DNA from: Clostridium sp. AT4
GTDB taxonomy: Bacteria > Bacillota > Clostridia > Lachnospirales > Lachnospiraceae
Direction: 5' to 3'
Assembly: GCF_001517625.2 (NCBI RefSeq)
Contig: NZ_LN999828.1
Coordinates: 636,303 to 700,302, forward strand
DNA: 64,000 nt
The notes under the pieces were generated by a model. That model saw only the letters and a program-made list of their open reading frames with translations, searched no databases and had not been told where the DNA came from. This document shows positions 18,922 to 28,246 of the stretch, piece by piece. The position numbers and the translations under genes were made by a program. Positions within the stretch are counted from its first letter, which is position 1, and every line of letters starts with the position of its first letter.

Positions 18922-18950
18922 TTGACAAAAAAGGTTCCATTTTCCATAAT
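18922..18950 (+). promoter_or_regulatory. Promoter of rRNA methyltransferase gene
   Basis: TTGACA (18922-18927), 17-nt spacer, CATAAT (18945-18950). It lies just after the comEC stop. Confidence 0.7.
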
Positions 18951-19036
18951 AAAACGGTGCGTATGATTGAACCGGGAGCAGAAAATATCCTGGTCAAAGA
19001 ATCGCTATTTTACCTTAGAACACAGGAGAATTTAAC

Positions 19037-19903
19037 ATGGCAGATATTAGAATGATAACGGATATAAGGGATCCCGCTCTGGATGTGTATTCCAGGACGC
19101 CGGAGGTTCAGCTTCTGCGTCTGTTTGAGCCAAATCCGGGGATTTTTATCGCAGAAAGTCCAAAGGTAGTCCAGCGCGCTCTGGACGGAGGCTATGAGCC
19201 CATATCTATTTTGGCAGAAAAAGGGAAAATGGAAGGTGAGGCTGATGAGGTTATTAAGCGGTGCGGGGATATTCCGGTTTATATGGCAGAACCGGATGTA
19301 CTTACGGGACTTACGGGCTTTAAGCTTACAAGAGGACTTTTATGTGCTATGAAGCGGAAATCCCTTCCGTCTGTCCGTGAGATCTGTGCCGGAGCCAGAA
19401 GGATTGCAGTTCTTGAAAATGTGGTAAATCCTACCAATGTAGGCGCTGTATTCCGTTCTGCTGCAGCGTTAAATATGGATGCGGTGCTTTTGACTCCCGG
19501 CTGCAGCGACCCTTTGTACCGCCGTGCGGCCAGAGTCAGCATGGGAACGGTATTTCAGGTTCCCTGGACAAAATTTGATGAGAAAAAAGAGCCATGGCCA
19601 GAAGGAGGAATGGAACTTTTAAAGGAACTGGGATTTAAAACTGCGGCTATGGCCTTAAAGCAGGATTCTATTTTTCTGGATGATCCGTCTCTCAGAGCAG
19701 AAGAAAAGCTGGCGGTGATCCTTGGAACGGAGGGAGACGGACTGGCGTCTGATACCATTGCAGACTGTGATTACACGGTGATGATCCCCATGAGTCATGG
19801 GGTGGATTCGCTGAATATCAGCTGCGCCAGTGCAGTGGCATTCTGGGAACTGGGAAAAAGGGATGCTGACAGAGGTTCCAGGAAAAATCGTAAGACAATT
19901 TAA
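19037..19903 (+). CDS. TrmH/SpoU-family RNA 2'-O-methyltransferase
   Basis: A 288-residue SPOUT methyltransferase with an N-terminal substrate-binding domain and the three TrmH motifs: NVVNPTNVGAVFRSA (motif 1), VILGTEGDGL (motif 2) and MIPMSHGVDSLNISCASA (motif 3). It should methylate a ribose 2'-OH in rRNA or tRNA using S-adenosylmethionine. The exact target cannot be read from sequence. ACAGGAGAA precedes the ATG. Confidence 0.88.
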   Translation: MADIRMITDIRDPALDVYSRTPEVQLLRLFEPNPGIFIAESPKVVQRALDGGYEPISILAEKGKMEGEADEVIKRCGDIPVYMAEPDVLTGLTGFKLTRGLLCAMKRKSLPSVREICAGARRIAVLENVVNPTNVGAVFRSAAALNMDAVLLTPGCSDPLYRRAARVSMGTVFQVPWTKFDEKKEPWPEGGMELLKELGFKTAAMALKQDSIFLDDPSLRAEEKLAVILGTEGDGLASDTIADCDYTVMIPMSHGVDSLNISCASAVAFWELGKRDADRGSRKNRKTI

Positions 19904-19987
19904 GAGAAAAGAAATACCATCTTTCCCTGAATCTGGTAGAATAAAGGCAGAAAGAAGAGGCGTGCCAATGACGGGAGGAGGACTTAG

Positions 19988-20797
19988 ATGAAACGAGTTA
20001 GATACATTGCAGAGCGAAAAAAGAGAGGTTTGAGCGGAAAACAAATCCGGAACCGGGCAGGAATGGCGGCGGCTGTACTGTTTGCGGCTGTAATGGCAGG
20101 TGGCTGTGCAGCTCCGGCTCAGTTCCCGGACACGATTAAGGTTCAGGATGTAAATGATTCAGAGGGAATCACAGTTACAGGGAAGGAAGAGGTAAAGGTG
20201 GTTCCGGATATGACCGAGATCCGCTATGGAGTCTACAGTCAGGCCCAGACTGCTTCCCAGTGCCAGGAGGACAATGCAAAACAGCTGGATCAGACCATTG
20301 AAACATTAAAAGGACTGGGGGTGGAGGAAACTTCTATTCAGACATCTGCCTATGGGTTGAGTCCCATTTATGACTGGAACTCAGGAAACCGGACGATCAC
20401 AGGCTATGAGATGAATACAGAGATCACGGTATCGGATATTCCCATTGACCAGGCAGGAGAGATCCTCAGCCAGTCTGTGACAGCAGGTGTGAATCAGATC
20501 GAGTCTGTCACCTATTTTTCAAGCCAATATGATGAGAACTATCAGGAAGCGTTAAAGGGCGCTGTCGCTATGGCAAGATCAAAGGCAGAAGCGATGGCGG
20601 AGGCATCTGGAAAGAAGCTTTCTTCTGTGGTAGATATTCAGGAATACGGCTACAATCCGCAGGCCCGATATTCCTCCTACAATGCCACAGCAGCCAAGAT
20701 GGCAGTGGAAGAAACGGCTGCAGCTTCAGACATGGCGGTAATGCCCGGAGAGGTCAGCGTAGAGGCCCAGGTTACAGTGACCTATGGGCTGGAGTAA
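19988..20797 (+). CDS. SIMPL-domain (DUF541) lipoprotein
   Basis: The 269-residue product has a basic leader (1-25), a hydrophobic run and a lipobox MAGGC (cysteine near 40), so it should be a membrane-anchored lipoprotein. The rest is a SIMPL/DUF541 domain: ITVTGKEEVKVVPDMTEI opens it and the closing strand is EVSVEAQVTVTYGLE. The role of the family is poorly known. GGGAGGAGG precedes the ATG, and a strong terminator follows. Confidence 0.82.
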   Translation: MKRVRYIAERKKRGLSGKQIRNRAGMAAAVLFAAVMAGGCAAPAQFPDTIKVQDVNDSEGITVTGKEEVKVVPDMTEIRYGVYSQAQTASQCQEDNAKQLDQTIETLKGLGVEETSIQTSAYGLSPIYDWNSGNRTITGYEMNTEITVSDIPIDQAGEILSQSVTAGVNQIESVTYFSSQYDENYQEALKGAVAMARSKAEAMAEASGKKLSSVVDIQEYGYNPQARYSSYNATAAKMAVEETAAASDMAVMPGEVSVEAQVTVTYGLE

Positions 20798-20824
20798 GGA
20801 TAACGAAAGAGACAAGAGGATTAC

Positions 20825-20880
20825 TGAGCAAAAAAAGGATCCGGCCATTCAAAGCGGATGGACGGAGCCTTTTTTGCTCA
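20825..20880. terminator. Bidirectional terminator, SIMPL gene / purine permease
   Basis: A long inverted repeat with an A7 tract on one arm and a T6 tract on the other, between convergent genes. Confidence 0.75.
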
Positions 20881-20906
20881 GCCGGCAGGCTGTATACAGA
20901 TTCAAT

Positions 20907-22238
20907 TTATTTCTCTGCCTCCTTGTCTTTTGGAAGCGTTACGTTTAAGAAAACAGCAACCAGAGTAGCGATAACTACCGGCGATTTACCGAAAATGGTA
21001 GTTACCCAGTCCGGGAAGGAAGCCAAAGAGGCAGAGGACTGTGAAACACCCATTCCCAGAGCGGCTGCAAGACCTACGATGGAGGTATTGCGGTAGTTCA
21101 TATTTTCCGTCATAACAAGCTTCATGCCGGTCATGGCGATGGATGCGAACACAGATACGGTAGCGCCGCCTAAAACCGCATAGGGAATCGTAGTTAAAAG
21201 GGCGGAAAATTTTGGGAAAAGTCCTGCGGTCAGGATGATCAGTGCAGAAAGCCCCAGAGTCACGCGGTTTACGACCTTTGTGGTAGCTACGATACCTACA
21301 TTCTGGCTGTAGGTAGCGGTGGGAAGGCAGCCTAAAAATGCACCGAGTATATTGGAAACACCGTATCCGAGGATGGCTCCGTGAAGCTCGCCGGTGGTTG
21401 GTTCACGGTCTAAACCGCCGGCCGTAGTAGCAGAGAAGTCTCCAATGGCCTGTACGGAATTGATGACAAAGAGCAGACCTAAGGCTACGCAGGCAGAGGG
21501 CTCAAATTCGATGCCAAAGTGCATGACTTCGGGAAGCTGGAATACACCGGCTTGTGCCACGTTGGAAAAGCTTACCATTCCGAAAAAGCTGGAAAAGATG
21601 TAGCCTGCGATCATTCCGATTAAAATAGAAGCCAGTTTTAAAAATCCCTTTGCAAAATGGTTGAGAACGGTTACAACGATCAGAGTGAAGATGGCAACCG
21701 TCCAGTTCTGCCAGGAGCCGTAGCCGGGCTGGCCGGTTCCGCCGGCCATGTAATTGATGGCAGTAGGATAGAGTGAGAGGCCGATGGTAAATACAACTGT
21801 TCCTGCGATCAGAGGCGGGAAGAATCTGCGGATCTTTTTGATGGACAGACCTACCAGGATCGCGCAGATACCGCCTACGATCTGAGCGCCCAGAATGGCG
21901 GGAATACCGCCTGTTTCAGCAATCGCCTGCATACTGGGTACATAGGCAAAGCTTACTCCCAGGATAACGGGAAGGGCAGAGCCGAGATGAAAGCCGTTTT
22001 TGCTTCCCATGGGGAAGAGCTGCAAAAGCGTTGCCAGAGCGGATACCACAAGGGAAGCCTGGATTAAAAGCACACGGTCGGCAGTGTCAATACCGGCTGC
22101 GCCGGAAATGATGATGGCAGGCGTTACACAGCCCACGATCATAGCAACAACGTGCTGCAGAGCCAGAGGAATGGCCTGGCTCATCTTTGGTATTCCGTCC
22201 AGTTCAAAAAGAGACGCATGTTTTTTTGCTGTATTCAT
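20907..22238 (-). CDS. uacT: NCS2 purine permease (xanthine/urate type)
   Basis: A 443-residue nucleobase-ascorbate (NCS2) transporter with about 14 hydrophobic segments. ALQHVVAMIVG, the central FEPSACVALGLLFVINSVQAIGD-type helix (split here only for length: EPSACVALG and INSVQAIGDFSATT) and GCLPTATYSQNVG match the xanthine and urate branch, where the glutamate and the NxGxxxxT stretch bind substrate. It ends the minus-strand purine operon and most likely imports xanthine or urate. Exact substrate is inferred from context. Confidence 0.85.
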   Translation of the reverse strand: MNTAKKHASLFELDGIPKMSQAIPLALQHVVAMIVGCVTPAIIISGAAGIDTADRVLLIQASLVVSALATLLQLFPMGSKNGFHLGSALPVILGVSFAYVPSMQAIAETGGIPAILGAQIVGGICAILVGLSIKKIRRFFPPLIAGTVVFTIGLSLYPTAINYMAGGTGQPGYGSWQNWTVAIFTLIVVTVLNHFAKGFLKLASILIGMIAGYIFSSFFGMVSFSNVAQAGVFQLPEVMHFGIEFEPSACVALGLLFVINSVQAIGDFSATTAGGLDREPTTGELHGAILGYGVSNILGAFLGCLPTATYSQNVGIVATTKVVNRVTLGLSALIILTAGLFPKFSALLTTIPYAVLGGATVSVFASIAMTGMKLVMTENMNYRNTSIVGLAAALGMGVSQSSASLASFPDWVTTIFGKSPVVIATLVAVFLNVTLPKDKEAEK

Positions 22239-22357
22239 AATGTTGTTCTCCTTTACTTTTTAGTATACAGGAGGCTGCCATAGCAGACTTTTGACCCCCC
22301 ACAAATACCCGTCCATCCCAGCAGCCGGATGAACAGGTTATCTGTACGCAAAATTAT

Positions 22358-23320
22358 TTAGTTATTCTGCCCTAAGTGAATGTGGGTACCGGTTTTGCCC
22401 TGGATACCGTCCTTTGCCTTTTCAAGCAGGGTAATGAGGGCAGTGCGTCCTGGTTTTGATTCAGCGAATTTAACAGCAGCCTGAACCTTAGGAAGCATGG
22501 AACCGGGAGCAAAATGACCCTCTTTCATATACTTTCTTGCTTCTTCCGTATCAAGCTCATTCAGCCATTTTTCTTCCGGCTTTCCGAAGTTGATCGCAAC
22601 TTTTTCTACAGCAGTGAGGATGATGAGGAAATCTGCATCCAGATTTTCTGCTAACAGCTCACTTGCAAAATCTTTATCGATAACAGCGCTGGCACCCTTT
22701 AAGTGATTGCCCTGACGGGTTACGGGGATACCTCCTCCGCCACAGGCGATTACAAGCTGACCGGAGTCTACCAGAGAGCGGATGGCTCCGATTTCAACAA
22801 TTTCAGCAGGCTTTGGGGAAGCTACTACACGGCGGTAGCCCCGTCCTGCGTCTTCCTTCATAATGTAGCCGTATTTTTCTTCTGCAACCTTAGCCTGCTC
22901 CTCGGTCATAAAGTGCCCGATTGGCTTGGAGGGAGTATCAAAAGCAGGATCATCTGCATCAACACGGACCTGAGTGATCATGGTAGCCACCGGAATATCA
23001 TAGATATCGCGGTTGTAAAGTTCTTCTCTTAAGGCGTTCTGCAGGTCATAGCCGATGTAAGCCTGGCTCATGGCTACGCAGACAGAGAGAGGTGTGTTGG
23101 GCTGATTGGCGTCTTCACGGCTTAAGGCAGCCATGGCGTTGTTGATCATGCCGACCTGAGGACCGTTTCCGTGGGCAACGATTACTTCGCAGCCTTCCTC
23201 AATGAGGTCTACGATCGCTTTTGCAGTGATCTTTACGGCCTTCATCTGCTCCGGAAGGGTATTTCCCAGTGCATTTCCTCCCAGGGCGATGACAATGCGT
23301 TTTTTCTTCTTATTTTCCAT
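22358..23320 (-). CDS. arcC: Carbamate kinase
   Basis: Makes ATP from carbamoyl phosphate and ADP, releasing ammonia and CO2. The 320-residue protein shows the amino-acid-kinase motifs IALGGNALG, VAHGNGPQVG, ACGGGGIPV and the C-terminal EKAKDGIQGKTGTHI. Set between the permease and the carbamoyltransferase, it is well placed to use carbamoyl phosphate from ureido intermediates. GAGGGG precedes the ATG. Gaps of 119 and 168 nt to its neighbours are the widest in the operon. Confidence 0.92.
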   Translation of the reverse strand: MENKKKKRIVIALGGNALGNTLPEQMKAVKITAKAIVDLIEEGCEVIVAHGNGPQVGMINNAMAALSREDANQPNTPLSVCVAMSQAYIGYDLQNALREELYNRDIYDIPVATMITQVRVDADDPAFDTPSKPIGHFMTEEQAKVAEEKYGYIMKEDAGRGYRRVVASPKPAEIVEIGAIRSLVDSGQLVIACGGGGIPVTRQGNHLKGASAVIDKDFASELLAENLDADFLIILTAVEKVAINFGKPEEKWLNELDTEEARKYMKEGHFAPGSMLPKVQAAVKFAESKPGRTALITLLEKAKDGIQGKTGTHIHLGQNN

Positions 23321-23488
23321 AGTTAAAATTCCCCTCGTATTACCAAAAATTAGTATCTTTGCTGATCAAAAAACGAAATATGGGTTAAAAAGAGCTGCCG
23401 GTCCCGGCGTACGCCTGAAATTGCGTCTGACACAAGCAATGTAAAGGCGCGCTCCGGTCCGGCAGCCTGGCAATATTAGTTCAGAAAA

Positions 23489-24682
23489 TTACTTGAATAC
23501 TCTTGGAGTACCTCTGTCTTCCAGTTTCTTTAAGATGTCGGCAGGATCAGCGAACTTAGCTAACATAATCATAGCAGCGATTACGTATGGCTTATAGCTT
23601 GCTTCTTTGTACAGAGGATCACGGTAGCGGTCGAATACAGATGCCTCAACCTCGCCGTCCTTGCAGCTTACATCGTTGATGTCAGCAGGCAGACAGTGCA
23701 GGTACAGAGCTTTTCCGTCCTTGGTGGTCTTCATCAGCTCTTCTGTACAGCACCAGTCTTTGTGCTCTGCGTTCTGAGCCAGCAGCTCCTTCTCCAGAGC
23801 CTTGATGCCATCGGAATCGCCCTCAGCGTACAGGTCAGTTCTCTTTTCCATAGCCGCAAATGGAGCCCAGCTCTTTGGATAAACGATATCAGCATCCTTG
23901 AATGCGTCAGCCATGTCGTGGGATACGCGGAAGGAACCGCCGGACTTCTCAGCGTTCTTTCTTGCAACTTCCTCTACTTCAGGCATAACCTCGTAGCCTT
24001 CCGGATGAGCCAGAACAACTTCCATACCCATACGTGTCATCAGGCCGATCACACCCTGAGGAACGGATAATGGCTTTCCGTAGGAAGGAGAGTAAGCCCA
24101 TGTCATAGCCAGCTTCTTGCCCTTTAAGTTCTCTACGCCGCCGAACTCATGGATGATGTGCAGCATATCAGCCATACACTGGGTAGGATGGTCGATATCG
24201 CACTGTAAGTTAACCAGAGTTGGCTTCTGCTCCAGGATGCCGTCCTTGTAGCCCTGGGTAACAGCGTCAACAACCTCATGCATATATGCATTTCCCTTGC
24301 CGATGTACATATCATCGCGGATACCGATTACATCAGCCATGAAAGAGATCATGTTTGCAGTCTCGCGGACAGTCTCGCCGTGAGCTACCTGGCTCTTGCC
24401 CTCGTCCAGATCCTGAACCTCAAGACCTAACAGGTTGCAGGCAGAAGCGAAGGAAAAACGTGTACGGGTGGAGTTGTCACGGAATAAGGAGATTCCCAGA
24501 CCGCTTTCAAATACCTTTGTGGAAATGTTGTTTTCTCTCATGAAACGAAGAGCGTCAGCCAGAGTCCATACAGCCTCTAACTCGTCATCTGTCTTCTCCC
24601 AGGTAAGGAAGAAATCGCCCTCATACATTTCCTTGAAGTTTAAGGAATTCAGCTTATCAATGTAATCCTGTAAAGTTTTCAT
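23489..24682 (-). CDS. ygeW: YgeW-type carbamoyltransferase
   Basis: The 397-residue protein is of the aspartate/ornithine carbamoyltransferase superfamily. The carbamoyl-phosphate loop is DNSTRTRF, DHPTQCMADM follows in the middle and HCLPA sits near the C terminus. E. coli YgeW is almost the same length (396). Family members in purine loci are thought to act on ureido compounds such as 2,3-diureidopropionate rather than ornithine; that substrate is inferred. I chose ATG 24682, preceded by AAAAAGGAGAA; the frame runs 45 codons further upstream over the ygeY stop. Confidence 0.85.
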   Translation of the reverse strand: MKTLQDYIDKLNSLNFKEMYEGDFFLTWEKTDDELEAVWTLADALRFMRENNISTKVFESGLGISLFRDNSTRTRFSFASACNLLGLEVQDLDEGKSQVAHGETVRETANMISFMADVIGIRDDMYIGKGNAYMHEVVDAVTQGYKDGILEQKPTLVNLQCDIDHPTQCMADMLHIIHEFGGVENLKGKKLAMTWAYSPSYGKPLSVPQGVIGLMTRMGMEVVLAHPEGYEVMPEVEEVARKNAEKSGGSFRVSHDMADAFKDADIVYPKSWAPFAAMEKRTDLYAEGDSDGIKALEKELLAQNAEHKDWCCTEELMKTTKDGKALYLHCLPADINDVSCKDGEVEASVFDRYRDPLYKEASYKPYVIAAMIMLAKFADPADILKKLEDRGTPRVFK

Positions 24683-24773
24683 GTGTTTTGTTCTCCTTTT
24701 TGATAGAATGAGTATGAGATAAATGCCCCCGCAGCCCGATCGTTTCAGACCGCGGACGGCAGATGATATGAAA

Positions 24774-26090
24774 TTACTTGCAGTAAACGGTTGGAAGAGC
24801 AGCGTATACGGCAGCACATGTTACCAGATCCTGCTTCCAGGTCTTCTCGTTTGGTGCGTGTGCCTGAGCCTCAGCGCCTGGTCCAAAGCCGATGCATGGG
24901 ATGCCGTTACGGCCCATGATGGATACGCCGTTGGTAGAGAAGGTCCACTTGTCAGTCAGAGGACGTGCGGTTCTCATCTCCAGAGTCTCCTCAGCACCGA
25001 TACGGTTCTCGCCGAACAGGTTGGTGTAAGCTTCCTCTAACGCTTTTGTTACTTCATGATCCTTCGGGATTACCCAGGTTGGGAAGTAGCACTCGATGGG
25101 GTAAACCAGACCCTTGTAGGAAGGACGGGAATACTCATACATGGAAACAGTTACGTCATCACCGTACTTCTTAACGGATGGAAGAGCACGGATCTCGTCT
25201 AAGCAGCTTTCCCAGGTCTCGCCTGCAGTCATGCGGCGGTCTAAGGATACAGAGCAGGAGTCTGCAACTGCACAGCGGCTTGGGGAGGTGAAGAAGATCT
25301 CGGAAACGGTTACGGTTCCGCGGCCGAGGAAGTTAGCCTCTTCCCACTCAGGATTATACTTCTGATCCAGCATCTTTACAAGTCCTTTAACTTCCTTGTC
25401 ATCTGCTGCGTCATTTTCATTTAATGCGCGGACATCCTGAAGGATATCTGCCATCTTGTAGATTGCGTTGTCACCGCGCTCAGGAGCGGAACCATGGCAG
25501 GAAACACCCTTAACATCTACACGGATCTCCATACGGCCTCTCTGTCCGCGGTAGATGCCGCCGTCGGTAGGCTCGGTGGAAACAACGAATGCAGGACGGT
25601 ATTTGTCCTCATTGATGATATACTGCCAGCAAAGACCGTCGCAGTCCTCTTCCTGAACGGTACCGGTTACAAGAACGGTGTACTTGTCAGAGAGAAGTCC
25701 CAGATCCTTCATGATCTTAGCGCCGTATACTGCGGATACGATACCGCCGCACTGGTCGGAAACGCCACGGCCGCCAATCTCAGTTTCGGTCTCATAGCCT
25801 TCGTATGGATCGAAGGTCCAGTTGTCACGGTTGCCGATGCCTACGGTATCAATGTGTGCGTCAAAGCCGATAAGGGTTTCGCCTGTACCCATAAAGCCCA
25901 GTACGTTGCCCATGGGATCAATCTCTACCTTGTCAAAGCCAAGGTTTCTCATCTCTTCTGCGATGCGCTCGATGTGAGCCTTCTCATCACAGCTCTCGCC
26001 TGGGTTCTTTACGATCTCGCGTAAGAACTTGGTCATATCTTTCTGATAGTTCTGTGCAGCTTCTTTGATTTTTGCGTAATCCAGATTCAT
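24774..26090 (-). CDS. ygeY: YgeY-type M20 metallohydrolase
   Basis: A 438-residue M20-family zinc hydrolase. Probable metal and catalytic residues are in [10 protein letters not shown] (near 75-84), [10 protein letters not shown] (near 110), VQEEDCDG (the catalytic glutamate) and STEPTDGG, with the last histidine in [10 protein letters not shown]. The family cleaves amide bonds of small amino-acid derivatives; here it may remove a carbamoyl or related group from a ureido or diaminopropionate intermediate. It lies 31 nt after ygeX with GGAGGATG before its ATG. Confidence 0.85.
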   Translation of the reverse strand: MNLDYAKIKEAAQNYQKDMTKFLREIVKNPGESCDEKAHIERIAEEMRNLGFDKVEIDPMGNVLGFMGTGETLIGFDAHIDTVGIGNRDNWTFDPYEGYETETEIGGRGVSDQCGGIVSAVYGAKIMKDLGLLSDKYTVLVTGTVQEEDCDGLCWQYIINEDKYRPAFVVSTEPTDGGIYRGQRGRMEIRVDVKGVSCHGSAPERGDNAIYKMADILQDVRALNENDAADDKEVKGLVKMLDQKYNPEWEEANFLGRGTVTVSEIFFTSPSRCAVADSCSVSLDRRMTAGETWESCLDEIRALPSVKKYGDDVTVSMYEYSRPSYKGLVYPIECYFPTWVIPKDHEVTKALEEAYTNLFGENRIGAEETLEMRTARPLTDKWTFSTNGVSIMGRNGIPCIGFGPGAEAQAHAPNEKTWKQDLVTCAAVYAALPTVYCK

Positions 26091-26121
26091 TTTATATCAT
26101 CCTCCATAATTGATTTTAAAA

Positions 26122-27330
26122 TTATTTGTCTAAGCCCTTCCATACGATGTTTTTGTAGCGGTCGGGATCGGTATCGCCCTCTGTGGAGAAGAGAAGAACC
26201 CTGGAGTTCTCATCCAGTCCGATATCCTTCTTTAACTGCTCGTATTCATCCAGTGTAGTCATAGCTGCCAGAGCGCCGAATGGAGCTGCGCCGGACTCAC
26301 CGGAGGTGATGGAAGCGTCGCCCTTGATCGGAGCGGCCAGCATACGCATACCGTTTGCAGCTACCCAGTCAGGAGCAGCAATAAATACCTTTACATGGTT
26401 CTTTAAGATATCCCAGGAAATGGTATTTGGCTCGCCGCAGGCAAGACCTGCCATGATGGTCTGCATATCGCCGTCAACGATGCGGATGTCGCCGTCTCCG
26501 GCAGCAGCGCCCTTGTAGAGGCAGGCAGCAGCTTCTGCTTCCACTACTACGAAGGTTGGAGGGTTATCTGCATAAAGGTTTGCAAAGTAGCCTACAACAG
26601 CGCCTGCTAAGGAACCAACGCCGGCCTGTACGAAGATGTGGGTAGGACGCTCGCAGCCCTGAGCCTTTAACTGCTCGCCGGCCTCCATAGCCATGGTGCC
26701 GTAGCCCTGCATGATCCATGCGGGAATCTCTTCATAGCCGTCCCATGCGGTATCCTGTACGATCACGCCTCTTGGAGTCTCATCTGCTTCCTTGGCAGCC
26801 AGACGAACACAGTCATCATAGTTCATTTCCTGAATGTCTACCTGAGCGCCCTCTTTTGCGATGTTCTCAAGACGGGTTTGTGTGGTACCCTTTGGCATAT
26901 GTACGACAGCCTTCTGGCCCAGACGGTTTGCAGCCCATGCAACGCCGCGTCCGTGATTTCCGTCGGTAGCTGTAAAGAAGGTAGCCTGGCCAAATTCCTC
27001 TCTTAATTTCTCAGAGGTAAGAACGGAGTAGGGAAGCTCGGAAACATCCTTTCCTGTTTCCTTTGCAATGTAGCGCGCCATTGCGAAGGAGCCGCCAAGT
27101 ACCTTAAATGCATTAAGGCCGAAACGGTAAGACTCATCTTTTACATAAACTTCCTTTACTCCCAGATAGGAAGCCATGTTTGGAAGTTTTGTAAGAGGAG
27201 TCTGGCTGTACTGCGGGAAGCTTTCGTGGAACGCTCTTGCCTTTTTAATCTCCTCTAATCCCATGATGGGAAGATTTTTGTCTTCTGTCTTCGGCATGTG
27301 GTTGACCGCCCACAGAATTTTCTGATCCAT
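26122..27330 (-). CDS. ygeX: Diaminopropionate ammonia-lyase
   Basis: A PLP enzyme of fold type II that splits 2,3-diaminopropionate into pyruvate and two ammonia. The Schiff-base lysine is in the segment GLNAFKVLGGS (near residue 77), and FTATDGNHGRGVAW holds the cofactor-phosphate neighbours. The 402-residue length matches E. coli YgeX. AAGGAGGA precedes the ATG. It sits just behind the regulator gene and would be the last step of the carbon branch, feeding pyruvate to central metabolism. Confidence 0.92.
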   Translation of the reverse strand: MDQKILWAVNHMPKTEDKNLPIMGLEEIKKARAFHESFPQYSQTPLTKLPNMASYLGVKEVYVKDESYRFGLNAFKVLGGSFAMARYIAKETGKDVSELPYSVLTSEKLREEFGQATFFTATDGNHGRGVAWAANRLGQKAVVHMPKGTTQTRLENIAKEGAQVDIQEMNYDDCVRLAAKEADETPRGVIVQDTAWDGYEEIPAWIMQGYGTMAMEAGEQLKAQGCERPTHIFVQAGVGSLAGAVVGYFANLYADNPPTFVVVEAEAAACLYKGAAAGDGDIRIVDGDMQTIMAGLACGEPNTISWDILKNHVKVFIAAPDWVAANGMRMLAAPIKGDASITSGESGAAPFGALAAMTTLDEYEQLKKDIGLDENSRVLLFSTEGDTDPDRYKNIVWKGLDK

Positions 27331-27358
27331 GATACTTTGTCCTCCTTATTTGTGTGGT

Positions 27359-28012
27359 TTAAGATGATTTGCGGCTGTTTACATCGATGTAGCTGTACAG
27401 GGTAAACTTGGAGATCCCAAAATACTTTGAAACCTTGTCGCCTGATTTTGTAATAAGAAAAGCGCCTGCATCGTTGAGAAATTGAATCGCTGTTACCTTT
27501 TCTTCCTTATTCATCAGAGCGGCGGGTTTGCCCACCAGTGCTACGGACTGTTCAATCAGTGTATCCAGCAGATCATTTACATTATGTACGATCTGTTCCG
27601 GCTGCTGCTTTGGACTGCTTCCCTGCTCGGTATCAATAAGAGAGCGGATGGAGCGGTCAACGGTCATAAGGCCGGTGATATCATAATTGATGGCGAAAAT
27701 GTAGTCTATAGCGGTATCCTCTTCATTTCTTATGAAGAATGTGCTGGATTTTAAAATCTTTCCATTTGATGTGCGCGTCAGATAGCCTACATGATCCTTT
27801 AACAAAGCAGGGTCCTTGTGGAGCGTCTCCAGGACGATCTTTGAAGGGCCGTCGCCTTCCCTGCGGTTTGTCACATGGCCGTTGTTGATATGTACGACCG
27901 AATGTTCCAGATCGTGCCGTTTTAAGTCGTGGATCACGATCTCGCAGTCAGGTCCGAACTGCTTTGCAAGGCCGTCGGCGATCTGCTTCAGCAGATTCAG
28001 AGTATATGCCAT
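27359..28012 (-). CDS. DauR/YheO-like PAS-HTH regulator
   Basis: A 217-residue regulator with an N-terminal YheO-type PAS domain (about 1-115: GPDCEIVIHDL, HSVVHINNGHVTNR, FFIRNEEDTAIDYIFAIN) and a C-terminal HTH (VSKYFGISKFTLYSYID). Relatives such as DauR sense amino acids or small metabolites. As first gene of the minus-strand operon and facing the ssnA arm, it probably controls both. I chose ATG 28012 behind GGGAGG, six codons inside the frame. The ligand is unknown. Confidence 0.82.
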   Translation of the reverse strand: MAYTLNLLKQIADGLAKQFGPDCEIVIHDLKRHDLEHSVVHINNGHVTNRREGDGPSKIVLETLHKDPALLKDHVGYLTRTSNGKILKSSTFFIRNEEDTAIDYIFAINYDITGLMTVDRSIRSLIDTEQGSSPKQQPEQIVHNVNDLLDTLIEQSVALVGKPAALMNKEEKVTAIQFLNDAGAFLITKSGDKVSKYFGISKFTLYSYIDVNSRKSS

Positions 28013-28104
28013 AGCCTTACCTCCCGTCATATTCTAGATGATGTGTATATGGTTACTTTGTACAATGATACTTTGCAAAATGCAACTGCATTGTTTATGA
28101 TTCC

Positions 28105-28132
28105 ATCATAGCACAAAAAAATGTAATTGCAA
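28105..28132 (-). promoter_or_regulatory. Promoter of the minus-strand purine operon
   Basis: On the minus strand TTGCAA (28127-28132), 16-nt spacer, TATGAT (28105-28110). A leader of about 85 nt follows, containing the TTGCA-AAA-TGCAA palindrome at 28073-28085. Confidence 0.6.
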
Positions 28133-28140
28133 GAGGTTTT

Positions 28141-28157
28141 TACAAAAAAATTTTGTA
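28141..28157. promoter_or_regulatory. Candidate operator between divergent promoters
   Basis: A palindrome with 7-bp arms, TACAAAA / TTTTGTA, spaced by three A. It lies between the two TTGCAA -35 boxes, a position from which one bound regulator could control both arms. Confidence 0.4.
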
Positions 28158-28183
28158 TAACTAAAAAAAATTGTATTTTACCC

Positions 28184-28212
28184 TTGCAAATGGACTTTTA
28201 TAGTGTTACTAT
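28184..28212 (+). promoter_or_regulatory. Promoter of the ssnA arm
   Basis: TTGCAA (28184-28189), 17-nt spacer, TACTAT (28207-28212). The promoter lies inside an inverted repeat TTACCCTT / AAGGGTAA (about 28178-28220), another possible operator. Confidence 0.65.
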
Positions 28213-28246
28213 AAGGGTAACAAAACAAAAAAGGAGAGAGTACCAT

